Source: Hydractinia symbiolongicarpus (lineage: Eukaryota; Cnidaria; Hydrozoa; Anthoathecata; Hydractiniidae). From it: 64,000 bases of DNA. Of the stretch, positions 52,144 through 62,779 are shown piece after piece. The notes below the pieces were generated by a model. That model was not told the origin of the DNA. It ran no database searches and saw only the letters and a list, made by a program, of their open reading frames with translations. Where the stretch lies: NCBI RefSeq assembly GCF_029227915.1, contig NC_079882.1, positions 17,496,501 through 17,560,500 of the forward strand, in the 5' to 3' direction. The position numbers were made by a program, and so were the translations under genes. Within the stretch, counting starts at the first letter, position 1. Every line of letters starts with the position of its first letter.

Positions 52144-52345
52144 TGTTAAACTCGCAATATGTGTATGACTAACCTGTAGGTTATCTTCACAGTTCTAATA
52201 ACGCAACACCAAATAAACACAACTGATTTATACACAACACAATATATACCACTATTCTAAACACAATGATTTCACCAGCAAGATTGGTTTAACACAAGTA
52301 GACCCCACCACCAATTGATTCTTATTAGTAATCGCCTAGAATGGA
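52144..52345 (-). repeat. 5' LTR of the copia element
   Basis: TGTTAAACTCGCAATATGTG to CGCCTAGAATGGA; same as 47330-47630 without the 77-bp insertion. The outer end lacks the final AGATTAACA seen in the other LTR, so it seems trimmed or altered. Confidence 0.75.
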
Positions 52346-54343
52346 TACGCGCATGATGTTAGGTGTTCTGATTCCAGTACTGTATCAGCGTTCATAATGT
52401 CGTCACCACGACATAATCAGGGCAAAAAAAACAAAATCAGGCCTTGCATACATAATCCGGCTGTCCTGGGTATAAACAGGTCGTTTTTGCAATCTGGGTA
52501 AAACAGCTATTCCACACCAAATAATAAATTTTTAACAATGCTGTTAAAACAAGGCTTATTTCACCTAACTCTCTACGATTAACGGTTCAAAAATTATGTA
52601 TGTTTCAATATCTCGAAATTGACCAAAATTTAACAGTTAGTTGGGATCTTAGGTTGTTTAATTAAGGTGACGGTATGCCTATATTGTAACAAAAAATCGA
52701 TTTTTTTTGTTAGCCATTTATACTAAAGAAACAACGATCTTTCCAATGGGAAATATTTATTTATTTTTCGAAAGGGAATATTGACTTTATCCAAATAACT
52801 ACTTTTTTTTCTAATCGGTCTTCCACACCTTCAAATTGAATAAGAGTTACGAATGAATGTTTTTAACACCTAGCATTCTCTTGAGTATAAATTTTAAAAT
52901 TAAAAAAATCTTTTATATTTTCTTTTCTGAAAGAAATGACTATCTGGAAAAAAAACACCTCAAATCTTTTATTTTAAGTAGAAAAATTAAAAAAAATTTA
53001 ATTCTCCAGCAAAAAGAAGACTGATTAGATATCTAAGTAAACATTATCTTCTTCTATGCCATCCTGGTCTGTTTTTTTTTATTTTCAAAAAATCAACGAT
53101 TCTTTAGATATTACATCTTAAAGACGAAATGGCTTTTTTAGAAAAAGTGAAATAAATCAAACTTTGTGGAAAATAATTAAAAAATCTATTTTACATACAT
53201 CTATCACGATTCTAAAGAATATCGAATGAGAGTTGGAAACGAAGTAGTTTTGTAAATGAAGTCACTTTTTTGAAGGGAGGGTGTGATGAAACAAGAAGTC
53301 CAGGGCTTGAAGATTTTTGCCATTAGTTTGAAAGATTTTAAAATTTGAAATAGATCTTAAAAACATAACTAACTAACTTGCAATGTTAAAATACAACTCA
53401 ATAAATAAAAAATTAAAATTTTACATAGCTATATAAAGTATTCTAAAATAACAGTTAAATTTTAACTGGATATTTTTAAAAGTAATGAGGAAAATTCTGG
53501 AAATTCCAGAATACAAATCTTGCTATGTAGAAACTTGACGATTCAAATAAAATATCTTCTGAACGAGCTCAATTTGATTGATGAAGTAGTTCATTGTTTA
53601 ATAATTCAGTAATAAATACATATTACCATTTGAATATTTCGGTATTTAGCCCTTCAAAATTTACTCTCATGTTGAAAATATTTTGAAAATGATGATGGTA
53701 CATGGTCTGATAACAGCTAATCTAAAAAAAAAGTATGTTTAAAATAAGAAACAAGAATACATTTTACCATAAACTGCATTAAAACCAGGTTGTTTAATTA
53801 TTGTCTTTTTAACCTCTCTTTTCTTCTTTTATTTGAAAAGGGAATTTATTGTAAAGATACAAATAAATGCCATGTGATGCACAAGGTATATTTATATATA
53901 AATATATGTATATAAGTTTAATCAAGCTGGTTTTTAATATCTTTGTTAATCAAGTAACATACATGAGTTTGAAACCTGTGGACAAGACAGGATTTATTTT
54001 GTTGAAATCAATTTATTGAATTCACCTGATTGTTTATTATCCTGTTTGATTCGAATTCTCAAATTTAAATTTCTTTCGGGGAGTTGGATTAGTTGCAAGT
54101 TTTCATTTTAAGGAAACTGATTGGTCATTGTTTTGTTTGACAAATTCAACTGAAACAAAACAACGCAAACACACTAATAATAAATTTGCGGATTTAATAA
54201 ATCAATGGTGCTTTTTGTGAGATTTTTGAAAATCAAGTTTTTTCTAAGAAATCTTTGGGAGGGTTCAAGAAAGATTTTCAAGTAAATTAGGCACTAAAGG
54301 AGAACTGATTATTAGCCTGTAACAGAATAGTTAGCCGTTTTCA
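52346..54343. other. two-kilobase stretch without a gene
   Basis: Very AT-rich, with A and T runs. I see no open frame above chance, no repeat shared with the rest of the window and no RNA gene. Confidence 0.5.
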
Positions 54344-54580
54344 ATGGCACGGTATAGTTTAATGGCTAAAACTCTAGCATTTTGTGTGGGAGAACAGGAT
54401 TTAAATTCCCCTTGACGCAATTTCTCTCACATGGCTTGGGTGCCATATGAGGGAAATTGGGAGAAAGGCACACTGTATGGGCTGTTGGATGTTGGGGGAG
54501 TTGTCTGGTAGAGCACAGCCCCTAATTGGGTCTGCGTAGGTCAAAATGAGCATTAAATACGCTAGGACTCCCAATCTAAA
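54344..54580 (+). mobile_element. tRNA-derived SINE, copy 2
   Basis: Head GGCACGGTATAGTTTAATGG with a degenerate B box (GATTTAAATTCC). Body shares ACATGGCTTGGGT, GGGAAATTGGGAGAAAGGCA, GGGGGAGTTGTCTGGTAGAG, GGGTCTGCG and AAAATGAGCATTAAATACGC with the minus copy at 42894-43142. More diverged than that copy. Confidence 0.7.
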
Positions 54581-55141
54581 CCATGGCCCCTCCTGCAAAT
54601 AATAGACAGGGTATATCCCTCAAAATTTGTGAGGCTAACCATATAAAATAGACAGATCATCTATTTATCTATGCAGAATACTTATATATACAGTGCATGC
54701 AGTATAATTAGCTGTTCATACTACTTATACAACAGATATTTTTTTCACTTAAATTTCCAAACTTACTTTTCTTTGTTATTGATCTTTTCATAGCCATCTA
54801 TATTTATATAGATCCACATAAAGTTGTGTTTAAATTAAAACCAAAAAAGGAGCAAGAAATGATTTTGCAAAAAAAGTTATTAATTTTACTGTTTCCAGCA
54901 GTATGTCGTTTTATAAAACAACAACACTATTCCGATTTTAAGAAAAACATGGAAAAGACGCAGTTAGCTGTAGCTAAAGAACACAAAGAGGCTTTTAACG
55001 GCAAGCTCTTTTCCATATCACATGTTCACAATTAACCGTGGCGGCTCGAAATGATAGCGCAACATAAAAACAAGGTTTATTATGAACCATTTGAAATTGT
55101 AGCAGGAAAGTGCACAAATTACTTAACAAATTTATACATTT
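54581..55141. other. no clear gene
   Basis: A Lys-rich frame at 54826-55035 (FKLKPKKEQEMILQKKLLIL) lies before the SAP fragment and could be an upstream piece of the same gene, but nothing confirms it. Confidence 0.3.
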
Positions 55142-55411
55142 TTGTTATTTTTGGCTGCAATTGAGTACAATATGAATCAGTTTCAAGCACTATTACCTCA
55201 TACTAAAACAGTTAATGGTTTGGAAGACTTAGGATCGTTGCGTGTTCTCGAAATAAAAAAGATTTTGTTTGTTTACAAGGAGAAAACATCTGGAACAAAA
55301 TCTGACCTTATCCTTCGAGTTTATGCTGTATTCTGTCACATAACTAGCGATAGCAACACTATTAATTTAATAGTGCTGCTATCGTTAGTTCTGCGACAGA
55401 ATACAGAATAA
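55142..55411 (+). pseudogene. SAP-domain fragment
   Basis: LPHTKTVNGLEDLGSLRVLE, then IKKILFVYKEKTSGTKSDLI, LRVYAVF. The LxVxEIKxxLxxYxxxxSGxKxDLIxRV pattern is a SAP DNA-binding motif. Coding meaning ends at about 55332, where the sequence enters a palindrome whose second arm is an inverse copy of the last SAP codons. The rest of the protein is missing. Confidence 0.55.
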
Positions 55412-55440
55412 ACTCGAAGGATAAGTTCAGATTTTGTTCC
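55292..55440. repeat. 149-bp near-perfect palindrome at the end of the SAP fragment
   Basis: Arms 55292-55365 and 55367-55440 match at 68 of 74 positions by my count, with one base at the centre. The left arm includes the SAP codons for SGTKSDLILRVYA, and the right arm is their inverse. The right arm ends exactly where the next inverted-repeat element begins (55441). Confidence 0.85.
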
Positions 55441-55500
55441 GTGACATGGTTTGCGATTATCAACCGTTTGCTTTTTAACTTTATTTGATATTTTAACGGT

Positions 55501-55725
55501 GTTAATACTTTAAAGAAGCATATACATGGTCGTTCAGCATATATATTTTTATGGTAATATTTCGACCTCCGTATTAGAGGTCTTCATCAGACTATACAAA
55601 ATTTTTTAACCTTTTTTTAAAAAAATTTGTATAGTCTGATGAAGACCTCCAATACAGAGGTCGAAATATTACCATAACAATATATATGCTGAACGACCAT
55701 GTTTATATTTCTTTAAAGTATTAAC
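55501..55725. repeat. 225-bp hairpin (108-bp arms)
   Basis: Arms 55501-55608 and 55618-55725 are near-perfect inverses, both containing CATGGTCGTTCAGCATATAT, GGTAATATTTCGACCTC and GTCTTCATCAGACTATACAA. The loop is about 9 bp. Confidence 0.85.
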
Positions 55726-56244
55726 ATATGTTCACATGAACATTATTTAAAGAATTAACGGCGTTAATAACACATTATAACGCTGACTGTAAAAAGTATG
55801 CTAGCTTTAAAGTTCATCTTGCTTATTTTAAATTGATTGGATCTGCAGCGATCTTTTCGCTTTTCACGATCCTGTTTTCATGATTTTCAAACGATCTGTG
55901 GCGATCTTTTTTATTTCTATAATCCCGTTTTCATCTTACGATATGTCAAACGGGCTTTTGACAAGATCGTTATCGACGAAATGAAACATTTGCAACTACT
56001 ATGTTTTAGAACGCTTGTTCTAAAACATACAGTAGTAGCTAAACATAAATGGAACCATTACACGTTGTTGTAAATAAACTTTTTTTATACAACGTAATAT
56101 AAACGCACACTGGCTAACACTGACAACAATGTCGTAGGTTGGAAAGAAAATAAATTAATAATAAAACCTCTGATCTAAAGTTTACTTTTTAAACTTGTTG
56201 AAAGCGAAGTCAAAGTTATTGTTTCATGATCGAATTTTGTGTAA

Positions 56245-57191
56245 GGGATCGTCTCCAAGATCGTTTCAGTTTTGATACGAATTGAAACGATTTTCATCGT
56301 ATGGAAATCATTTCAATATTTTTTTTACATCGTTTCATAATCGTGTCATGAAACGAATTAAATGTTTCATATTTTATTTGCGAAACGATTTTGTATAAAC
56401 TACGTAAGAATGAAACGATTTTGAAACGATTAGAAAAAATTCTTTGAAGTTATTGAAACGAATTTTGAAACGATGTTGAACTAATTAAAAACCAATTAAA
56501 CTTATATATAAATGTAAAATTATTGTTTCTCTTTCTGTTATTCAACACAACATCAACATCATCAACAACCTTTTTTATCCTAAATATCGTAAAACAGTTT
56601 TTCAAAACTAAAAATAAATAGTTTTTCTTAAAACTAACAATTTCCTTTAAAATGGAAAATATTGCGATGAAAAAAAAGTTAAGAATGAAGAACGGCGATA
56701 GAAAAACTCTGTTAGATCACATTTCAAAACTTTAAGAACGAAGAACGGTGATAGAAAAGTTTCATTAGAGATCGCATTTTAAAAGTTTAAGAACGAAAAC
56801 CTATGTGACAGCGCGTAGGTTTTATTGAGAGACCTTTATTAGGTTAACAATTTCTTTTATTCTTTTATGTTAAAAGAATGTAAAAGAAACACCTTGAAAC
56901 GATTTTGAAACGATCTATAATAAATATACTGAAATGATCATAATGATACGATTTTGAAACGAATTATGATATGTGAAACGATTTCAAGTAAATATAATAA
57001 AACAATCTTGAAACGATTATGAAACGATTTTATTTTTTAATGAAACGATTTACAAAATAGTGAAACGATTTCCATACGATCTGAAACGATTTCAAAAAAT
57101 TAAACGTTACTTTAAAATCATTTCAAATTCTTATCACATGCAATGCTAATTAAAAAATTAAACGATTTGAAACGATCTAGGAGACGATCCC
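56245..57191. mobile_element. 947-bp inner element with GAAACGAT arrays
   Basis: Ends GGGATCGTCTCC (56245-56256) and GGAGACGATCCC (57180-57191) are inverse. Many copies of GAAACGATTT or its inverse lie near both ends (56265-56475, 56890-57180). The middle carries two diverged units of the 44-kb minisatellite (AACGGCGATAGAAA) and short retained AT sequence. Confidence 0.7.
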
Positions 57192-57419
57192 TAGCGGGAT
57201 TCGAAAGTGGGGCAGCGTTATAACGCTGCTAAAAATAAAACATAATTGGTTAGTGTTATTAACGCGTTATAACGTGGTTGTTTTAACGCCTCTTAACGCT
57301 TTAAAAATAAAGATCAAAGTTTTAAATTAACGCTAAAGTGGAAGCGTTATTACAGCGTTATAACAGCGTTTTAACAGCGTTATAATAATGAAACGGTCAA
57401 AAATTGCAAACCATGTCAC

Positions 57420-57738
57420 TAATATCCCTACATGTTCTGAAGAAGATCGCAATACTTATGCTGTTATAAAGGAAGAGTGTTATAAGGTCCCCTAGGTTTG
57501 CAAGCAAAAATTTTTAGTTAGTCTTATTCTGAAAAGATGATTTGAGACATGTCAAGACAAACAAGTACATATAGCTGCCTTTTCTTGACAAGACATTGTT
57601 GTGCTCTATAAATGAAAGTGATGATACCCCTACAATTCGAGGAATACCAATTATCCTCACAATAGCTATATATATATAGCTATTATACACTCATTATTAC
57701 ATGGTTGTTGTAGATACAAGATAATTATGTTTTTCCTA
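57420..57738. other. no gene seen
   Basis: AT-rich spacer between the inverted-repeat element and the tRNA-like sequence. Confidence 0.35.
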
Positions 57739-57806
57739 GCCCTGTCCAGGATTTGAACCTGGATCTCTCATTTGCTTGAGTGTCATAGCCATTAGACCAA
57801 CAGGGC
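57739..57806 (-). tRNA. tRNA-like sequence with shortened anticodon arm (probable pseudogene)
   Basis: On the minus strand the acceptor GCCCTGT pairs with ACAGGGC, the D region TGGTCTAATGGCTATGAC fits an A box, and the T arm CCAGG-TTCAAAT-CCTGG with B box GGTTCAAATCC is perfect. The anticodon region CTCAAGCAAATGAG folds only as a 4-bp stem with a 6-base loop. Total length is 68 where about 72 is needed. It resembles tRNA-Glu in the acceptor and D parts. Likely a tRNA pseudogene or SINE head. Confidence 0.5.
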
Positions 57807-57899
57807 ATAAATATATAAGAAAAACTTTACAGGTGCATATTATATTGCACACATAGACTACTTAACTTTTTTTGTGGATATCAAAATTCAATTTTTTTT

Positions 57900-58870
57900 A
57901 TTAACTAGACAGGCATTGACATTGAAATGTCTGGTAAGTCACAAGTAACTGTGTTACCCGTCCTTAAACGTCTGGTAACCAGACTTTTTTGTTAGTTCTT
58001 TGTCACTCACTCGACAAGCCTATAACTTTGATGCAAACGTGATACTTCCATTGGAGGATGACCCCACCAAAGCTTTCCAAGTTTTATGATCTTTATACTG
58101 TGACCATGTTTGTGACTGTGATACCATAGAAGAAGGAGTTTGTATAAAAACTTATTTTTTCAACTTATATTTTCAAGCATTTGTTTCAGCAATATCATCA
58201 ACATACAAACCTACCTTCAAACGTACTAGACAATAAAAAACTCATCTAAAAAGACAGTGATCGTTTACGACCAGGTTTGAAATGACTATATCTGAAGTTT
58301 TGACAAAATAAATTACCATGATTCTTACAACGAGACTTTGAACCAGACCAATAGTGGTACGACGTAATTTTCGTTCCAAGTATGACAAAACTGATAACAG
58401 TGACTCATAGTTTGGAAAACCAATGTAAAATTTTACTGCTCATGGATCACTTTTTATTTTTTCTAAAGAAAATGTTTTGCTCTAGTATGAATTGATTTCC
58501 TTGTTAAGATCCATTTTTTAGCACAACAATGTTATTGGGAGGTTCATCTTTCATTTTCTCCTGAAGTATACATATATTGACTAAGGAATTTTGTGTTGAA
58601 TAGAACTTGGCATAGATCATGAGCTGTTCCTATACTCATTTTTGTCATCGTTGAAAACATAAAAGGCAGTGTGAACTAAAGCTGCACATTCCAAACCACG
58701 AGAATAATTTCATTTTCACCTTAGCTACTACTCTAACATCTTTGATTTTATCTGTATCCATCATTTTAGAAAATAAAACTTGACTATAAAGTAAAAATCT
58801 TGTGATAAAGTCTTCTTCTTAGCAAAAACCCGCTGTGAAAAATAAAATGTTCCTAATAAACCTCCACAGA
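57900..58870 (-). pseudogene. IS5-like (DDE_Tnp_4 type) transposase relic
   Basis: Minus-strand islands in order: KFYIGFPNYESLLSVLSYLE (58430-58370), VRLKVGLYVDDIAET (about 58220-58180), and SSMVSQSQTWSQYKDHKTWK then ALVGSSSNGSITFASKL and ACRVSDKELTKKSG (58130-57980). This order fits the PIF/Harbinger- and ISL2EU-like transposases in which a TGFPNYxxL segment precedes the DDE core. Frames change between islands and stops are many. Confidence 0.55.
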
Positions 58871-59065
58871 GAGGGTCCTTTAAATTGCGTCATTGTTCGC
58901 CGTCTTATGGGCAGTAAAAAAGAGTGTTCTTTACAGCAACGGAAAATAGACAAATTTGTGTAACGGGAACTGAAAACTGAGTCAATTTTTTTTTTTTTTT
59001 TGAAAAACTGAGTTAAGTTATGAATATTTTTACTGAGGCTATTGCATTTTGAAAACTGCTAGAAA
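58871..59065. other. no gene seen
   Basis: Short spacer with a T16-18 run near 58987. Confidence 0.35.
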
Positions 59066-59532
59066 ATGGCTGACAAAAAACGCCCAAAGAAAGATTTCAC
59101 AAACATGGATGACATTTTAGACTTTGTTTTGAATAACGATGATCCACATAGCGATGTAGACATTGATTTAGGAGAGGAAGCCAGTGACCAGGACCCAGTC
59201 AATGCCTTGGACTATGAAATAGAACACATAATTCCTGAAGTTATCTGCCCCTTGGCTCTGATTGTGATACAGGAGATGTCGTTCTCTCAGAAATTGGAAG
59301 TTGTTATGAATCTTCTGAAACTGAAGAAGAATCTGTGACAACAGTTATGTCCTACAAAAATAGTGCCAGTAGTAGTGCTACTAGTAGTAGTACAGAGGAT
59401 GAAGAAGTAGATGATGGCATACCCATTTCATCACTGTTGAGAGGTAAGCAGCAAATAAGAACACGAGGGGGACGAAATGCTTCCAAATTGATGCAAACCA
59501 ACGAAAATCAACTGGGAAAAATACTTGGTTGA
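59066..59532 (+). pseudogene. acidic N-terminal fragment, possibly piggyBac-like
   Basis: MADKKRPKKDFTNMDDILDF, then acidic DPHSDVDIDLGEEASDQDPV. After a shift near 59260 it reads GDVVLSEIGSCYESSETEEE, then MSYKNSASSSATSSSTEDEE and RTRGGRNASKLMQTNE. A basic start, an acidic body and then RGRGGR-type residues are usual for piggyBac-like transposase N-termini, but no catalytic core follows. Identification is weak. Confidence 0.35.
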
Positions 59533-60020
59533 GGTGGTAATAAAAACTGTATTTATTTGTTGCTTTTGCCCATTCAACCCGGGGCATCCAGATAAGTGTA
59601 TTGAATTGTATCATACTGTTTTGAGCTACTGCAAGGAGTAACTTTGTTGTGGAAAGATATTTACATATCATATCATCCTTAGTTTTTACTTTTTACATTA
59701 TTTCATAACATGTTTTATGTGTTAGCTCTATTATGGAAACCTTACTTCTGAGCTAAAGATCTATTCAAAAAGTCTAAAAGGAAATTGACAACTGTCTAAA
59801 ATTGTTCTCGACATCTAATATTTGCTGTAAGATTATAGAAACATCAATACTATTGGGTTTGAGTTAAATTTTTTTTATCCTTATAACACTTTCTTTTGGT
59901 TACAGTCAATCTGACCATTTCCATGAACAACTTTAGCTCTTGTGATAAAATTTTCAGAGAATGTCCCTAATATATAGGCTAGTCATATGCAGTTGTATTA
60001 TATTTAAATATGCTTTCTAA

Positions 60021-60639
60021 GGCGACTCAAATTTAATTAGCTGTTCTATGGGCCAGAACAACCCTTATTTCACGAAATAAGGGTCGGTCTGATTTAAATT
60101 TTTAAACTTTCCTATAAAACTAAAAAACTGCACAAAAAACATTAAAAGACTAAAATTGTTTGTTTTATTATTTAAGTAGGAGAAGAATAACTTGCTGTAT
60201 AAATTTCGAAACAACGCAAGTATACCTTGCTGTATAACTTTCAAAACAATACAAGTATATTCTGTACAACTTCCAAAACAGCACAAGAATAATTCTTGCT
60301 GTATAACTTTCAGGACAACACAAGAAAACATTTGCTGCGTAACTTTTAAAAACAAGTTTTTGAGCATGCAAGTATTTTAATATTTTCACCTTGAGAACTA
60401 GTTACTTATTTTTAGTGAGACAAATTATTATTATTTTTCCTTCACAACTAAAAAATATAAACTGCGTGTGTTATGCACAAATACCTAGAAAAATCAGTTG
60501 TCGTAACACCCTCCTCCATTGTTATTTTTTTGGTTGTTCTGACAATACATTCTTGATAAATTTTTTTTTTTCGCTGACCGACCGACCGTAAGCTACTATC
60601 GACTTCGCCCGTAGAACAACTAATTAAATTGGAGTTGCC
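60021..60639. mobile_element. 619-bp non-autonomous element with about 33-bp terminal inverted repeats
   Basis: Left GGCGACTCAAATTTAATTAG then CTGTTCTATGGGC (60021-60053); right GCCCGTAGAACAACTAATTA then AATTGGAGTTGCC (60607-60639), inverse with few mismatches. Internal units TTGCTGTATAACTTTCAAAA with AACACAAGA repeat four times. Related sequence at 46400-47230. No coding. Confidence 0.7.
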
Positions 60640-60659
60640 TATAATTATTTTCTTTCAAA

Positions 60660-61890
60660 AATTAGAAAAAAAAATTTCAATCCTGCATTTTTCGGTCACG
60701 TGATGTTTAAATTATTTTTGGGTCAGGTTTTTATTAGGCCTTGAGTGTTGATGGTCATTAAATGCTGTTTTTTACCTGAGGAAATATAAGGGAATTCTGG
60801 GTTAAGACTGCCCAGGCCAATCTTCTGACAGTGACAAATAGGTGGCCAGTCTTAAGACTGGACTGCCCAATCTATGTCCAATTTTAGAACAATTGTGGAA
60901 AACAAAGAGGTGAAAATTTTTGACTGTATGTCGTAAAGGAACTTTAAATTAAAACTTTTCTTGGCAAATCACAAGGCTAAAAAATTATACTATGTAAACT
61001 ATGCAACCATTTTTCTTTATGTATAAACATTTTTTTTAATTTGGCTACTAAAAACTAGCTATAATGCTAAATGTATAATATGTACCTGCAACAGCTAGCT
61101 AGCTAGGCTACGATTTTTACTGTGTCTAAAAACTGACCTGGTCAATTTAACGGTACTGGTAAATTCGTTTTTTATGTACATACCCCAAATATGATTTTTT
61201 GAGAATGTTTGTTGGGTCTTGCAAACAACAGAGCTTTATGGCACATCCCTTCTTTGAAATCTAAAAGGCGTCTGAAGATGGGCCTAACATGGTTTCCTGC
61301 CTAATTTTTCGACAGCCTGCGCTCAGTCTTAAGACTGGCCAGTCCTAAGATTGGGCAGAACAGCCCCTTTTCCCCATAAGAACAGGAGTTGGGTGTCCAG
61401 CCATGAAAATATTACGCAAAGCAGGACAAAGGTTTTTTGTTGCTGGTTCTTTAAGAAAAAGGGCACTCTTATCAAAGCACTATTTTATGTAACTTCACGA
61501 CTATAAAAGGGGTATGTCAGCACCAATCAAAAGAAGATCCAAGTCAGCACCGAAAATTGAGATAGCTAGCTAGCCAGCACACTTTTCTTATATATAAAAT
61601 AATTCTTACCTGATAAAATACACGAATTTAAAGAATAGTATTTAGCTCCTTACATCAATAAAGCTAATGACCAAACCAGACCAGCAAGCGTCAAACAACA
61701 AAATGTTAGCACTTTTAGTCATGGCAATACACAGAATGTACTGGCCACACGAAGAGTACCCAATCTCTGTTCAGATTGGCCATTAAATTGGCAAAGATTA
61801 AACTGAAGCATCTTCATTGGCTTTTGAGAAAATATAAATTTTCTGAGGTTTTAGCCTTGACACAAACTTAGTAGCGTCCACCCTATCTGT
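60660..61890. other. no gene; pair of CCAGTCTTAAGACTGG palindromes
   Basis: The 16-bp palindrome CCAGTCTTAAGACTGG (within TGGCCAGTCTTAAGACTGG, 60842; again near 61330) occurs twice about 490 bp apart, with AAGACTGCCCAG and CTGCCCAATC on one side and ATTGGGCAGAACAG on the other. They may mark the ends of an old element. Nothing else seen. Confidence 0.4.
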
Positions 61891-61892
61891 GC

Positions 61893-62025
<133 letters not shown>

Positions 62026-62506
62026 ATCTATATCTATCTATCTAGGCAATTTTTAAGATTTAAGGCTAAGATTTAAGCCTTCGCTGGCAGAAATAAACAA
62101 GTATAAAAAGACTACGTGAAATATTTCTGCAACAGAAAAATAGTTATTATAATTTTTTAGTTTTAAGTGTAGGGATGAGTATCATCACCAGCTTTTTATT
62201 CCTTTACCTTTTGACACAACTTTTTTCTGTCCAAGTTATCAATTTTTTACTGAATTAAGGCAGGGGCTAATTCAGGTCAATTTGGACATTGTTATACTGA
62301 TTTTAGGGACATCCAATTTGGGTGCCCAAAATAGAGAGATAAAAATTGTGTTACTTCTTGTAATGATGGTTATGAAAATAATGTGGTGGTAACGGTTCTA
62401 GATCTTGTAGGTTCACTTAAAAATATTAACTGTTTCATACAACAAATTGAATTTAGTGTTTCCTGAAAAGGTTTGAAAAAGAATTTAAGGGATTTCCGAT
62501 GCCCAA

Positions 62507-62507
62507 A

Positions 62508-62573
<66 letters not shown>
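62507..62573. repeat. (TAA)n microsatellite beside a LINE 3' end
   Basis: About 20 AAT units, followed by ATATTTAAAGTGGC and then the LINE 3' end at 62585. Confidence 0.9.
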
Positions 62574-62574
<1 letters not shown>

Positions 62575-62584
62575 TTTAAAGTGG

Positions 62585-62735
62585 CTAGCCCAGAAAATCA
62601 CAAAAACCTATAGTTAGTGGATTGTTTCCACTGGGGGCCACTAGAACAAAAAAGAAACAAAAAATGATAAACCTTAGACTGCCTCAGCTCAATCAAACAT
62701 AGTAACATTTATAATCTGTGAAAATTGAAAAGAAA
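62585..62735 (-). mobile_element. 3' end of the 41-kb LINE family, heavily 5'-truncated
   Basis: TAGCCCAGAAAATCACAAAA, TTAGTGGATTGTTTCCACTG and CTTAGACTGCCTCAGCTCAA are the same as at 41501-41640, apart from a small insertion near 62722. Contains no coding sequence. Confidence 0.85.
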
Positions 62736-62779
62736 AAGAATAAAAATTAATTAATTTTCTGAATTAACCCCTGTAAGGT

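Larger units (their letters stand above)
47330..52345 (-). mobile_element. Ty1/copia LTR retrotransposon
   Basis: Two similar LTRs (47330-47639 and 52144-52345) enclose minus-strand gag, protease, integrase, reverse transcriptase and RNase H in the copia order. Next to the 5' LTR (minus) is TGGTAGGAGAGGAAT, which resembles a Met-initiator-tRNA primer site, and next to the 3' LTR is the purine tract AGAGGGAGA. GCGCATGAT occurs just outside both ends. Frames are shifted many times, so the copy is dead. Confidence 0.85.
55441..57419. mobile_element. 1,979-bp terminal-inverted-repeat element with nested insertions
   Basis: Left end GTGACATGGTTTGCGATT (to CAACCGTTT at 55469) is inverse to the right end AAACGGTC...TTGCAAACCATGTCAC (57391-57419). 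Near both ends are palindromic GCGTTATAACGC and TTAACGGCGTTAA motifs (55496-55780, 57200-57390). It contains a 225-bp hairpin and a second inverted-repeat element. No transposase. Confidence 0.65.
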
